Of a DNA stretch of 49,105 nucleotides, positions 7,027-14,780 are shown piece after piece. Below the pieces are notes generated by a model that did no database searches, had not been told where the DNA came from, and saw only the letters and a list, made by a program, of their open reading frames with translations. Made by a program: the position numbers and the translations under genes. How positions within the stretch are numbered: position 1 is the first letter of the stretch; every line of letters starts with the position of its first letter. Origin of the DNA: Tenacibaculum agarivorans (GTDB lineage: Bacteria > Bacteroidota > Bacteroidia > Flavobacteriales > Flavobacteriaceae); contig NZ_MSMP01000035.1 in assembly GCF_001936575.1 (NCBI RefSeq), positions 1 through 49,105 of the forward strand, written 5' to 3'.

Positions 7027-7034
7027 TAAATTTG
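7027..7034 (+). promoter_or_regulatory. Putative -7 box (TAAATTTG) of rbfA
   Basis: TAAATTTG fits TAnnTTTG and ends 4 nt before the rbfA ATG; a TTG at 7008-7010 is 16 nt upstream. If used, transcription would begin at about the start codon, giving a nearly leaderless mRNA. Confidence 0.35.
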
Positions 7035-7038
7035 CAGC

Positions 7039-7434
7039 ATGGAAGAAAGCAATAGACAGCGAAAGATAGCGGCCGTACTGCAGAAAGATTTAGTTGATGT
7101 ATTACAGCGTGCTGCTCAAAATGGAATGAAGGGAGTTATTATATCTGTATCTAAAGTATCTGTTACGGCAGATTTAGGTGTGGCAAAAGTATATTTAAGT
7201 GTTTTCCCATCAGAAAAAAGAGAAGAAATAGTAGAAGGTGTAAAATCGAATACACCATTAATTCGTCATGAATTATCACAAAGAACAAGAAATCAATTAA
7301 GAAGAATGCCTGAATTGTTGTTTTTTGGTGATGACAGCTTGGATTACATTGAAGATATTGACAAATCCCTAAAAGGAGAAGACGATAATCCAATAAAAAA
7401 TCCTGAAATATTACCACGTCGTCAAAAAAGATAA
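7039..7434 (+). CDS. rbfA: Ribosome-binding factor A
   Basis: 131 residues, normal length. A KH-fold protein that binds the 30S subunit and helps mature the 5' end of 16S rRNA, important in cold adaptation. Family marks visible are the N-terminal RQRKIAAVLQKDLVDVLQ helix, VSVTADLGVAKVYLSVFP in the central strand region, and the LRRMPELLFFGDDSLDYIEDID stretch near the end (split here only for description). The 3' gene is a LolC/E-type permease 39 nt downstream, an arrangement I recall as frequent in Flavobacteriia. Confidence 0.93.
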   Translation: MEESNRQRKIAAVLQKDLVDVLQRAAQNGMKGVIISVSKVSVTADLGVAKVYLSVFPSEKREEIVEGVKSNTPLIRHELSQRTRNQLRRMPELLFFGDDSLDYIEDIDKSLKGEDDNPIKNPEILPRRQKR

Positions 7435-7473
7435 CCGATAATAATTAGTACATTGCTGCTAATTTTATAAGCA

Positions 7474-8673
7474 TTGAATTTTCCATTTTACATAGCAAAA
7501 CGTTACTTACGATCTAAAAATAGCACTAACGCTATTAATATCATTACAAGTATAGCTATGTTTGGTGTTATAGTAGGTACAATTGCTTTATTTGTTATTT
7601 TATCTGTTTTTTCAGGATTACGAACTTTTAGTTATTCTTTATTGAATGATTCTGATCCAGATATTAAAATCTCTGCGACTAAAAGCAAAAGTTTTGAGTA
7701 TAGTAAACAACTAGATGAGATTTTAATTTCAGATATTCATATCGCATCATTTTCTAAAGTAGTTGAAGAACGTGTTTTTTTAAAATATGGAGATAAAAGC
7801 CATATCGCTTATGTAAAAGGTGTGGATGTAAATTATAATGAAGTAGTTCAAGTAGATTCTTCGTTATGGTCAGGAACTTGGATAGATCCTGAGTTTCAGA
7901 ATACAGCTGTTATAGGTTATGGTATTTATGCTAAACTTTCACTTCATAATAATGTAAGACCATTACAGGTTTTTGTACCCAAACCAGGAAAAGGATTGTT
8001 GAATCCTAATAATGCGTTTAGATCTACAAACACACAAGTAGTGGGTATTTATAATGGTTCTGAAGATTTCAGGAATAAATATGTATTTACTGAAATAGAA
8101 GTAGCACAAGAGTTACTAGGCTTAGCAAACGATAGAGTTACAAGTATAGAATTGAAAGTTAGAGACGAAGAAACTATAGATGAACAAGCAAAACAACTAC
8201 AAGAAGCCCTAGGAAGTACGTATAAAGTACAAACTCGAGTGCAATTAAATCAATTGATTTATAAAGTAATTAATACAGAAAACTTTGTCTCGTATCTTAT
8301 TGCTACACTTATTGTAATTATAGCTTTGTTTAATATTATAGGGTCTATTATTATGATGATTTTAGATAAACGTAAGAACTTAAAAACACTATCTAACGTT
8401 GGAGCAACAGTAAAAGAAATCAAACAAATTTTTACATTTCAAGGTTTACTGTTATGTCTCGTGGGTATGTTGATTGGTTTACTTATAGCTGTGATTTTAG
8501 TGTTATTGCAATATTACATGGGATGGATTAAAATTGCGGTTGGAATTCCATATCCAGTGGAATTTAAATGGTTTAATTTAGGAATAGTAGCATTAACCAT
8601 TTGTGTTTTAGGTTTTGCAGCTTCTAAAATTGCAAGTAGTAGAATTACTAGAAAGTTTATAGAAGCATCTTAG
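7474..8673 (+). CDS. LolC/LolE-type ABC transporter permease
   Basis: 399 residues from a TTG start; the next Met is well inside the conserved N-terminus (MNFPFYIAKRYLRSKNS), so TTG is the best choice. Architecture is N-terminal membrane helix (about 23-47), a large periplasmic MacB/PCD-like domain (50-265), then three C-terminal FtsX-type membrane helices (about 272-295, 323-350, 365-385). This matches LolC/E, the inner-membrane subunits that release lipoproteins for transport to the outer membrane. The ATPase LolD is not adjacent. Since the window encodes many lipoproteins, a Lol role fits, but MacB-like export cannot be excluded. Confidence 0.85.
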   Translation: MNFPFYIAKRYLRSKNSTNAINIITSIAMFGVIVGTIALFVILSVFSGLRTFSYSLLNDSDPDIKISATKSKSFEYSKQLDEILISDIHIASFSKVVEERVFLKYGDKSHIAYVKGVDVNYNEVVQVDSSLWSGTWIDPEFQNTAVIGYGIYAKLSLHNNVRPLQVFVPKPGKGLLNPNNAFRSTNTQVVGIYNGSEDFRNKYVFTEIEVAQELLGLANDRVTSIELKVRDEETIDEQAKQLQEALGSTYKVQTRVQLNQLIYKVINTENFVSYLIATLIVIIALFNIIGSIIMMILDKRKNLKTLSNVGATVKEIKQIFTFQGLLLCLVGMLIGLLIAVILVLLQYYMGWIKIAVGIPYPVEFKWFNLGIVALTICVLGFAASKIASSRITRKFIEAS

Positions 8674-8701
8674 ATCTACACTTAAGATAATGATGAAAAA
8701 G

Positions 8702-8797
8702 CCTAGCTAGGGTATATTTTTTTTGATTGATACAGATGTTTCTTTTTAGGGATCTATTATTTCAAGATTTAAGTTATGTTTCATCTGTGCTATCAAA
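8702..8797. repeat. Duplicated ~100 bp intergenic element, copy 1
   Basis: Begins with the perfect palindrome CCTAGCTAGG and carries the shared blocks GTTTCTTTTTAGGGATCT, TTATTTCAAGATTTA and TTATGTTTCAT. Copy 2 is at 9025-9127 in the same orientation, with a 5 nt indel. No coding potential. Confidence 0.8.
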
Positions 8798-8928
8798 AAC
8801 ATTTTGAATCAGTGTAAAGATTCAATCAACTTCATTAGTATGACACATTAATTTTTATAAAGTCACAATAGTCTGATTCATTTTGAATTACGGTGTGTTT
8901 TATTTCTACCTTCTTTCTTCAAACGAAA

Positions 8929-8958
8929 ATATGACATTCACTACTGTAAATGTCATAT
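8929..8958. repeat. Perfect 10 bp inverted repeat between the two elements
   Basis: ATATGACATT (8929-8938) and AATGTCATAT (8949-8958) with a 10 nt loop, followed by a T-rich run (8964-8977). It could be a late terminator for the permease gene (256 nt upstream) or part of a small mobile-element remnant. The stem is AT-rich, hence weak. Confidence 0.45.
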
Positions 8959-9024
8959 TAAATATTTTTTGATTTTTGTAAGATTTTGATTGCTCTAAAA
9001 AAGAACAGGGGATTAAAAAACGAA

Positions 9025-9127
9025 CCTAGCTAGGGATTTATTTTTTGGTTGATACAGTGGAAATGTTTCTTTTTAGGGATCTGTTATTTCAAGATTTACT
9101 TTATGTTTCATTTAAACGGCATCAAAG
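9025..9127. repeat. Duplicated ~100 bp intergenic element, copy 2
   Basis: Same blocks as copy 1 (CCTAGCTAGG, GTTTCTTTTTAGGGATCT, TTATTTCAAGATTTA, TTATGTTTCAT) in direct orientation about 323 bp further on. The rest of the 8674-9266 gap has no open frame with coding character and no recognisable RNA. Confidence 0.8.
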
Positions 9128-9266
9128 TAATTTAAGGGAATAACTTAGGGATTATTTCTTATTAATTACACAGCAAAATTAAGGTTTATGTGTGTTATAC
9201 ATAAAGTTATTAGTTTTTTCTTAGTATTTCATCGATAAAAGGAAGAGAAATATAGACGAATGGTAA

Positions 9267-10268
9267 TTATTTCATTTCTGCTATTCGGGCATTACCAAAC
9301 TTATTTTCTATCTCTGTGAATGTATCAAAAACATCTTTCGGATCATCAGATGTCACTAATTTCAAACGGTGTTCTTTAAAATGTGGAATCCCTTTAAAGT
9401 AATTCGTGTAATGCCTTCTTGTTTCTACTACACCCAAATGTTCGCCTTTCCAATCAATAGACATTTGTAAGTGACGGCGAGCGACTTCCACACGTTCTGC
9501 TATTGTAGGCTTAGGTAAGTGTTCACCTGTTTCAAAATAATGTTTAACTTCATTAAAAAACCATGGATATCCTATAGAGGCTCTACCAATCATAGCGCCA
9601 TCTAAACCATAAGAATCACGCATTTCCATAGCTTTTTCAGGAGAATCAACATCACCATTACCAAAAACAGGAATATGCATTCGAGGATTGTTTTTTACAG
9701 CAGCAATAGGTTTCCAGTCTGCAGAACCTTTATACATTTGTGCTCTAGTTCTACCATGGATAGAGATGGCTTTAATTCCAACATCTTGTAAACGTTCAGC
9801 AACTTCTACAATACGTATAGAATCATGATCCCAACCTAAGCGCGTTTTTACAGTAACTGGTAAATCGGTATGCTTCACCATAGCTTCTGTAAGTTTTACC
9901 ATCAGATCAATATCTTTTAGAATACCTGCACCAGCTCCTTTAGAAACTACTTTTTTTACAGGACACCCAAAATTGATGTCAATAATATCAGGTTTCGTTT
10001 TTTCAACGATTTCTATAGAACGAAGCATAGAGTCCATATTAGCACCGAATATTTGGATACCAACAGGACGTTCTTTTTCGTAAATATCTAATTTAATTAC
10101 ACTTTTTGCAGCATCACGAATTAAACCTTCAGAAGAAATAAATTCTGTATATACTACGTCAGCACCATTTTCTTTACATAAAGCTCTAAATGGCGGGTCG
10201 CTTACATCTTCCATTGGTGCTAAAAGCAACGGAAAATCAGGCAGTTCTATATTGTCAATCTTTACCAT
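9267..10268 (-). CDS. dusB: tRNA-dihydrouridine synthase B
   Basis: 333 residues. FMN-dependent TIM-barrel enzyme that reduces uridine in the tRNA D-loop to dihydrouridine using NADPH. Visible marks: FMN-binding start LLLAPMEDVSDPPFRAL, catalytic Cys102 in DINFGCPVKKVVSKGAG, TVKTRLGW, the IHGRTR motif, and GNGDVDSPEKA. The C-terminal helical tRNA-binding domain (about 245-333) is present and full length. Called DusB-type because of the overall pattern and length; bacteria of this group usually have one Dus gene. It reads away from the SRPBCC/ArsR pair, in the same direction, 45 nt downstream. Confidence 0.92.
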   Translation of the reverse strand: MVKIDNIELPDFPLLLAPMEDVSDPPFRALCKENGADVVYTEFISSEGLIRDAAKSVIKLDIYEKERPVGIQIFGANMDSMLRSIEIVEKTKPDIIDINFGCPVKKVVSKGAGAGILKDIDLMVKLTEAMVKHTDLPVTVKTRLGWDHDSIRIVEVAERLQDVGIKAISIHGRTRAQMYKGSADWKPIAAVKNNPRMHIPVFGNGDVDSPEKAMEMRDSYGLDGAMIGRASIGYPWFFNEVKHYFETGEHLPKPTIAERVEVARRHLQMSIDWKGEHLGVVETRRHYTNYFKGIPHFKEHRLKLVTSDDPKDVFDTFTEIENKFGNARIAEMK

Positions 10269-10313
10269 AATTCAAAATCGTTGCAAAATTACAGTTTTTT
10301 TGAATAATGGTTT

Positions 10314-10643
10314 TTACTTTTTTTGATCTAAATAACTACCAAGCTGATCTAATGCATTATCCCAGAATTGTTCGTAGAAATTTAACCAGTTTTTTATTTC
10401 TTTTAAAGGCTTGGTGTTAGGAAAACAAAAACGTTCTCTTCCTTCTGTTTTTATTTCCACTAAACCAGCAGATTCAAGAGTTTTAATATGTTTAGTTACT
10501 CCTTGTCTAGTCATATCAAAATCTTTTGCAATTTGAGTTATAGACATAGCAGAAGCTGCCACTACTAACACATGGAAAATTTTACGTCTAGTAGGGTCAG
10601 CTATAGCTTTAAAAAGTAAATCTGTATTAATTTGCTTCGACAT
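10314..10643 (-). CDS. ArsR-family transcriptional regulator (SRPBCC-linked)
   Basis: 109 residues. A winged helix-turn-helix of the ArsR/SmtB fold: FKAIADPTRRKIFHVL, recognition region MTRQGVTKHIKTLESAGLV, and wing EGRERFCFPN. It lacks the cysteine metal sites of metal-sensing ArsR proteins. The C-terminal WLNFYEQFWDNALDQL is typical of the subgroup that sits next to SRPBCC/AHSA1 genes. It overlaps the upstream SRPBCC gene by 17 nt, so the two are translated from one mRNA. Two near-identical palindromes upstream of the pair (11077 and 11119) are good candidate operators, implying autorepression. Confidence 0.88.
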   Translation of the reverse strand: MSKQINTDLLFKAIADPTRRKIFHVLVVAASAMSITQIAKDFDMTRQGVTKHIKTLESAGLVEIKTEGRERFCFPNTKPLKEIKNWLNFYEQFWDNALDQLGSYLDQKK

Positions 10644-11052
10644 ATTTTGCTAAATAATCATTCAGTAAATTTAAACAGTTTATCCATCCACCAGTAAAAC
10701 TGTCAAACATTTTTATTGCAGTTTCGTGTGGATAATTAGCAATCCCCGTGTGTGTTAGAGTTAGCTTAGTGCCATTTTGGATTGGTTCTAATAACCAGGT
10801 TACAGTAGTTTCAATACTTGTGCCCGAAACTATCCATGTGTAGACTAATTCGTAAGGAGATGCTTTTTTTACTTCTCCTTTAATCTCACTGCAATCTTCT
10901 TCTTTTGAAGAAAAGGTGTACTGGTACCCAACAATGGGTTTAAAATCAGCATTTAAAAACCACTCACTAATTTTTTTTCCTTCAGAAATCGCTTTCCAGA
11001 TATCCTCTATTGGGTGTTTGAAAAGTTTTTCTTTTGTGATTGTGTCTTTCAT
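10627..11052 (-). CDS. SRPBCC (AHSA1-like) domain protein
   Basis: 141 residues covering one SRPBCC domain with the ligand-binding START-like fold: FKHPIEDIWKAISEGKKISEWF at the N-terminus, the central strands (VYTWIVSGTSIETTVTWLLE), and the long C-terminal helix (SFTGGWINCLNLLNDYL). The fold holds hydrophobic ligands; the ligand is unknown. The first gene of a two-gene operon with an ArsR regulator, a frequent pairing in which the SRPBCC protein may bind or remove the inducing small molecule; that role is inference. Confidence 0.85.
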   Translation of the reverse strand: MKDTITKEKLFKHPIEDIWKAISEGKKISEWFLNADFKPIVGYQYTFSSKEEDCSEIKGEVKKASPYELVYTWIVSGTSIETTVTWLLEPIQNGTKLTLTHTGIANYPHETAIKMFDSFTGGWINCLNLLNDYLAKYVEAN

Positions 11053-11076
11053 AATTTTAAAATTTAAAGATTATAG

Positions 11077-11134
11077 GCAACTTTATGGTTGCTAAATTAT
11101 GGTATTTATTTTTTATGCGCAACTTTTTGGTTGC
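11077..11134 (-). promoter_or_regulatory. Two operator-like palindromes upstream of the SRPBCC/ArsR operon
   Basis: GCAACTTTATGGTTGC (11077-11092) and GCAACTTTTTGGTTGC (11119-11134) differ at one base; each has GCAAC/GTTGC dyad arms. Their starts are 42 bp apart, about four helical turns, so two dimers could bind the same face. They lie 25-82 bp upstream of the SRPBCC start and 54-111 bp before the divergent Lgt-like gene. Best read as ArsR binding sites. Confidence 0.65.
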
Positions 11135-11187
11135 TTATTAATGGAAGACTTTTTTATAAGTTTGATAGCAATCAAAAAAATTAACCG

Positions 11188-11925
11188 TTGGATATCCCTT
11201 TTGAACCCGTTATTTTCAACTATACAATCAATATTCATCTAATTTTAGAGTATTTGGCTTTTTTCTTAGGATATAGATATTATGCCTATCTGAAGAGACA
11301 TCAAAAAGATATTATTTCTTCAACCAACAGATTGTATATCATTTTAGGAGCGGCTATTGGAGCACTTTTGGGCTCTAGAATAGTAGGACTTTTAGAACAT
11401 CCGCAATTATGGAGTCAAAAGTCAATAGTGTATTTGTTGAATGTAAAAACCATTATGGGAGGTTTGTTTGGAGGTTTGCTAGGGGTAGAGTTAGCCAAAA
11501 AGATTATAGGAGAAAAACATTCTTCTGGAGATTTATTTACGCTACCTATTATCTTGGGAATTTTCATTGGTCGAATTGGTTGTTTTTTATCAGGAGTAAA
11601 TGAATTTACTTATGGTAAGGAAACAAACTTCTTTATGGGGATGGATTTAGGGGATGGATTACTTCGGCATCCTATAGCTTTATATGAACTACTTTTTTTA
11701 TTGATTTTGTTCTTCATTTTAAAAATATGCAGTAAAAAGATTAATGAAAGAGGAGATCTTTTTAAACTATTTATGCTCTCATATTTTGGCTTTCGATTTG
11801 GTATAGAATTTTTAAAACCGAATCAATTTTTTGTGCTTGGATTGAGTAGTATTCAAATATTATGCATAATTTGTTGGTTATATTACTATAGATTTATATT
11901 AAAAGCTATGAAATATGCCCGTTAG
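11188..11925 (+). CDS. Diverged Lgt-like (prolipoprotein diacylglyceryl transferase family) membrane protein
   Basis: 245 residues from a TTG start (no ATG in a suitable place; the family-like N-terminus FNYTINIHLIL begins at once). About seven membrane segments. Lgt-like marks in order: IMGGLFGGLLGVELAKK (89-105), GRIGCFL (128-134), HPIALYE (161-167), and FRFGIEFLK (202-210). By memory of E. coli Lgt, the essential His103 in the HGG region is absent (LFGG here), Asn146 of GRIGNF is Cys, and the Glu151 region is altered. Ordinary Lgt activity on prelipoproteins is therefore doubtful; a transfer reaction on another lipid or acceptor is possible. Its last 11 nt overlap the start of a Tes-like radical SAM gene. 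Confidence 0.75.
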   Translation: MDIPFEPVIFNYTINIHLILEYLAFFLGYRYYAYLKRHQKDIISSTNRLYIILGAAIGALLGSRIVGLLEHPQLWSQKSIVYLLNVKTIMGGLFGGLLGVELAKKIIGEKHSSGDLFTLPIILGIFIGRIGCFLSGVNEFTYGKETNFFMGMDLGDGLLRHPIALYELLFLLILFFILKICSKKINERGDLFKLFMLSYFGFRFGIEFLKPNQFFVLGLSSIQILCIICWLYYYRFILKAMKYAR

Positions 11926-13309
11926 AAAATATACCTACTACGATTTTACACTAAGTTTATGTCCTGAATGTTTACGGAGAGTGGATGCCAAAATTGTGTT
12001 TGAAAATGATAAAGTATACATGTTAAAAAGATGTCCAGAGCATGGAACTTCTAAAGTATTAATTGCTGATGATGTTGAATATTATAAGAATATCAGAAAC
12101 TATAACAAACCTTCAGAAACACCATATACTTTCAATACAAAAACGCATTATGGCTGCCCATATGATTGTGGTTTATGTCCAGATCATGAACAGCATTCCT
12201 GTTTAACCGTTTTAGAGGTAACAGATCGATGTAATTTAACCTGTCCAACCTGTTATGCAGGTTCTTCCCCACATTATGGAAGACATAGAACCTTAGATGA
12301 GGTGAAAAAAATGTTAGATACTATAGTGAAAAATGAAAAGGAACCAGACGTTGTACAAATAAGTGGTGGAGAACCAACTATTCATCCTCAGTTTTTTGAA
12401 ATTTTGGATTATGCAAAATCACTACCCATTCGCCATTTAATGCTCAATACTAATGGGATTAAAATAGCGAAAGACAAAGATTTTGTAGCACGATTAAAAA
12501 GTTACACCCCTGATTTTGAAATTTACTTACAGTTTGATTCATTTAAAGAAGAGGTACTGCAACAAATGCGTGGTGCAAAATTGACTGAAATACGGAAACA
12601 AGCTATAGCGAATTTAAATGAAGTCAATTTATCAACAACATTAGTAGTTACGCTTCAAAAGGGGCAAAATGACGATGAAATAGGGCAAATCATAGAGTAC
12701 GCACTACAACAAAAATGTGTGCGCGGAGTAACATTTCAGCCTACACAAATAGCAGGAAGATTAGAGAACTTTAATCCTGAAACTGATCGATTAACCTTAA
12801 CGGAAGTTAGAAGAAAAATTTTAGAACAAGCCCCTGTTTTTAATGGAGACGATTTAATTCCTGTGCCCTGTAATCCTGATGCATTAGTTATGGGGTATGC
12901 ATTAAAGTTAGATGGAGAAGTTTTTCCATTAACACGATATGTGAATCCAGCAGATCTTTTAGATAATAGTAAAAACACTATTGTGTATGAACAAGATGAA
13001 CAATTACATGGTAAAATGATTGAGTTGTTTAGTACAGGGAATTCAGTAGAGGTTGCTGAAGAAAATCTGAAATCTATAATGTGCTGTTTACCTAACATTG
13101 ATGCCCCTAATTTGGGCTACGATAATTTATTTCGAATTATTATCATGCAGTTTATAGATGCCTATAATTTTGATGTTAGAGCGATCAAAAAGTCATGTGT
13201 TCATATCGTGGATAAAGACTATAAAATCATTCCTTTTGAAACTATGAATCTGTTTTATAGAGATGATAAAAAGAAACGATTAGAAGAACTTAAAAAAGAA
13301 AGTGTATGA
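11915..13309 (+). CDS. Radical SAM enzyme of the Tes-like (COG1964) family
   Basis: 464 residues. N-terminal Cys knuckle (C16xxC19 ... C40xxH43), then the diagnostic GCPYDCGLCPDHEQHSC (C81, C85, C88, C96), directly followed by the radical SAM cluster CNLTCPTC (C106, C110, C113) and the SAM-binding ISGGEPT (149-155). C-terminal cysteines C390, C391 and C428 lie in the conserved CCLPN and KSCVHIV motifs, with IIMQFIDAYNFDVR between. This is the pattern of the archaeal tetraether-synthase (Tes) group and its uncharacterised bacterial relatives, with auxiliary iron-sulfur clusters. Tes joins lipid tails by C-C coupling; the bacterial substrate here is unknown. Overlap with the Lgt-like gene (11 nt) and with a small membrane protein (ATGA) indicates one operon acting at the membrane. 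Confidence 0.85.
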   Translation: MPVRKYTYYDFTLSLCPECLRRVDAKIVFENDKVYMLKRCPEHGTSKVLIADDVEYYKNIRNYNKPSETPYTFNTKTHYGCPYDCGLCPDHEQHSCLTVLEVTDRCNLTCPTCYAGSSPHYGRHRTLDEVKKMLDTIVKNEKEPDVVQISGGEPTIHPQFFEILDYAKSLPIRHLMLNTNGIKIAKDKDFVARLKSYTPDFEIYLQFDSFKEEVLQQMRGAKLTEIRKQAIANLNEVNLSTTLVVTLQKGQNDDEIGQIIEYALQQKCVRGVTFQPTQIAGRLENFNPETDRLTLTEVRRKILEQAPVFNGDDLIPVPCNPDALVMGYALKLDGEVFPLTRYVNPADLLDNSKNTIVYEQDEQLHGKMIELFSTGNSVEVAEENLKSIMCCLPNIDAPNLGYDNLFRIIIMQFIDAYNFDVRAIKKSCVHIVDKDYKIIPFETMNLFYRDDKKKRLEELKKESV

Positions 13310-13497
13310 TTTTAGAAGTCGGAGATATGTCTGGTATAGTAGTCATAGTTTTTATAGTATTATTATTACCACCAATTCTGTTAATTACCATTGGACTTTT
13401 ATTACGAAAGAAGTATAAAGAGTTAGCTGTTGTTTTTTATATTCTAGCCGTACTTTATTTATTAATAGGAATAGGTTTGTGCTTTGGTGGCTTTTAA
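13306..13497 (+). CDS. Small membrane protein of the Tes-like operon (paralogue 1)
   Basis: 63 residues, two hydrophobic segments (about 9-32 and 40-61) separated by a basic loop RKKYKEL. The ATG overlaps the radical SAM stop in an ATGA arrangement, so translation should be coupled; an internal Met at 13327 is an alternative start. The ending GIGLCFGGF resembles GFGLCVGIL of the next small product, as does the LLLP--L--IG-LL-KK start, so the two are paralogues. No family recognised. Position suggests a membrane scaffold or subunit for the radical SAM/Lgt-like pair. Confidence 0.7.
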   Translation: MILEVGDMSGIVVIVFIVLLLPPILLITIGLLLRKKYKELAVVFYILAVLYLLIGIGLCFGGF

Positions 13498-13509
13498 TTA
13501 AATTGAAAT

Positions 13510-13680
13510 ATGTTTTTTGGATTTACAATACTACTTCTTCCTTTTATTTTAATACTTATAGGAGTTTTACTCAAAAAAGAGCATAAACAAGCATCCAAAT
13601 TTTTAATTGGATGTGCTATTTTTTTGATTGTAATTGGTATTGTAGGTTTTGGACTTTGTGTCGGGATTTTGTCAAGTTGA
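13510..13680 (+). CDS. Small membrane protein of the Tes-like operon (paralogue 2)
   Basis: 56 residues, starting MFFGFTILLLPFILILIG and ending at TGA 13678-13680. It is made of two hydrophobic helices (3-21, 31-54) around the basic loop KKEHKQASK. It aligns with the 63-residue product just upstream: LLLP-ILI-IG-LLKK in helix 1, and IGI-GFGLCVG against IGIGLCFGG in helix 2. The 12 nt gap and the paralogy argue that this is a real gene despite its small size, formed by duplication. Function unknown. Confidence 0.65.
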   Translation: MFFGFTILLLPFILILIGVLLKKEHKQASKFLIGCAIFLIVIGIVGFGLCVGILSS

Positions 13681-13765
13681 TTTTTGAGGTGATTTTGAAT
13701 ATTTACTACTAATTTGTACTTGTTTATAATAGTACCTTTTATTTTTAAATTTTAATTACTTTATT

Positions 13766-14752
13766 TTGAAAAAATACAATTGGGCAATCTTAGGTTGTGG
13801 ATGGATTGCAGAAATATTTGCAGGGGATTTACAATTGTTGGACAATGCAAACCTATATGCTACTGCTTCACGTGACTTATCTAAAGCTCAGGGTTTTGCA
13901 GAAAAATTCGGGTTTGAAAAATCATATGGAAGTTATGTAGAAATGTTAGAAGATGAACAAGTAGATATTGTTTACATTGCTACACCACATACATTTCATT
14001 GTGAACATACTCTATTATCATTACAACATAATAAAGCCGTATTATGCGAAAAAGCATTTGCTATTAATGAGAGCGAAGTGCAATCGATGATCGATGCATC
14101 AAAACACCATCAAACTTTTTTAATGGAGGCTTTCTGGACTCGTTTAGTACCTACTTTTCAAAAAATATTAAAAATTATCGCTTCTAAAGAATTAGGAGAA
14201 TTGAAAATGGTACAGTCTGATTTTATGTTTCATTCACCTTTCAATGATCAAAGCAGATTATATAATTTAGATTTGGGAGGAGGGGCTTTATTAGATATTG
14301 GTATTTATCCTGTTTTTACGGCATTAGAAACTTTAGGGGTTCCTGAAAATATAATTACAAATGCTATAAAAAGTCCTACAGGTTCTGACCAACATATAGA
14401 TATTATTTTTGAATATGAAAATGATAAAAGAGCTTATTTACGAGCAGGTTTTATGAATGATTCTTGTAACTATTCTATTTTTCATTTTGAAAAAGGGACG
14501 GTACAAATTTCTAGAGAAATGAACTGTCCAATTGTGATTAAAACTGAAAATGGAATTGAAGAATTGAAAGAAGATGATGGGGCAGGATATGGATATTACT
14601 TTGAAGCTGCCCATGTTATGGAGTGTCTAGATAAAGGAGTAATTGAAAGCCCGGTACTTTCAAATAATTTCAGTTTGCAATTGATACAAACTTTAGATAA
14701 AATTAGAAAACAAATAAACTTAGTGTATCCAAATCATGATATTCATGATTAA
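13766..14752 (+). CDS. Gfo/Idh/MocA family NAD(P)-dependent oxidoreductase
   Basis: 328 residues from a TTG start giving KKYNWAILGCGWIAEIFAGDL, the Rossmann dinucleotide site (GCGWIA). Further marks: DIVYIATPHTFHCEH, then the EKAFAINESEV stretch in place of the usual EKP motif, and a C-terminal alpha/beta domain with DLGGGALLDIGIYPV, which carries the active-site region of trans-dihydrodiol/glucose-fructose-oxidoreductase-like members. Cytoplasmic oxidation or reduction of a sugar or cyclic polyol; the substrate cannot be told from sequence. It may follow the Tes-like operon by read-through (85 nt gap), but function does not obviously connect. Confidence 0.85.
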   Translation: MKKYNWAILGCGWIAEIFAGDLQLLDNANLYATASRDLSKAQGFAEKFGFEKSYGSYVEMLEDEQVDIVYIATPHTFHCEHTLLSLQHNKAVLCEKAFAINESEVQSMIDASKHHQTFLMEAFWTRLVPTFQKILKIIASKELGELKMVQSDFMFHSPFNDQSRLYNLDLGGGALLDIGIYPVFTALETLGVPENIITNAIKSPTGSDQHIDIIFEYENDKRAYLRAGFMNDSCNYSIFHFEKGTVQISREMNCPIVIKTENGIEELKEDDGAGYGYYFEAAHVMECLDKGVIESPVLSNNFSLQLIQTLDKIRKQINLVYPNHDIHD

Positions 14753-14768
14753 TTAGATACACTAAGTT
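14717..14768. terminator. Convergent bidirectional terminator with nested hairpins
   Basis: Outer perfect 13 bp stem (14717-14729 with 14756-14768) encloses a second hairpin AATCATGA (14732-14739) with TCATGATT (14743-14750). It spans the stop codon of the oxidoreductase gene and ends 12 nt before the stop of the opposing DUF5777 gene, so it may stop transcription from both sides. Confidence 0.65.
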
Positions 14769-14780
14769 GTATGCTTTAGG

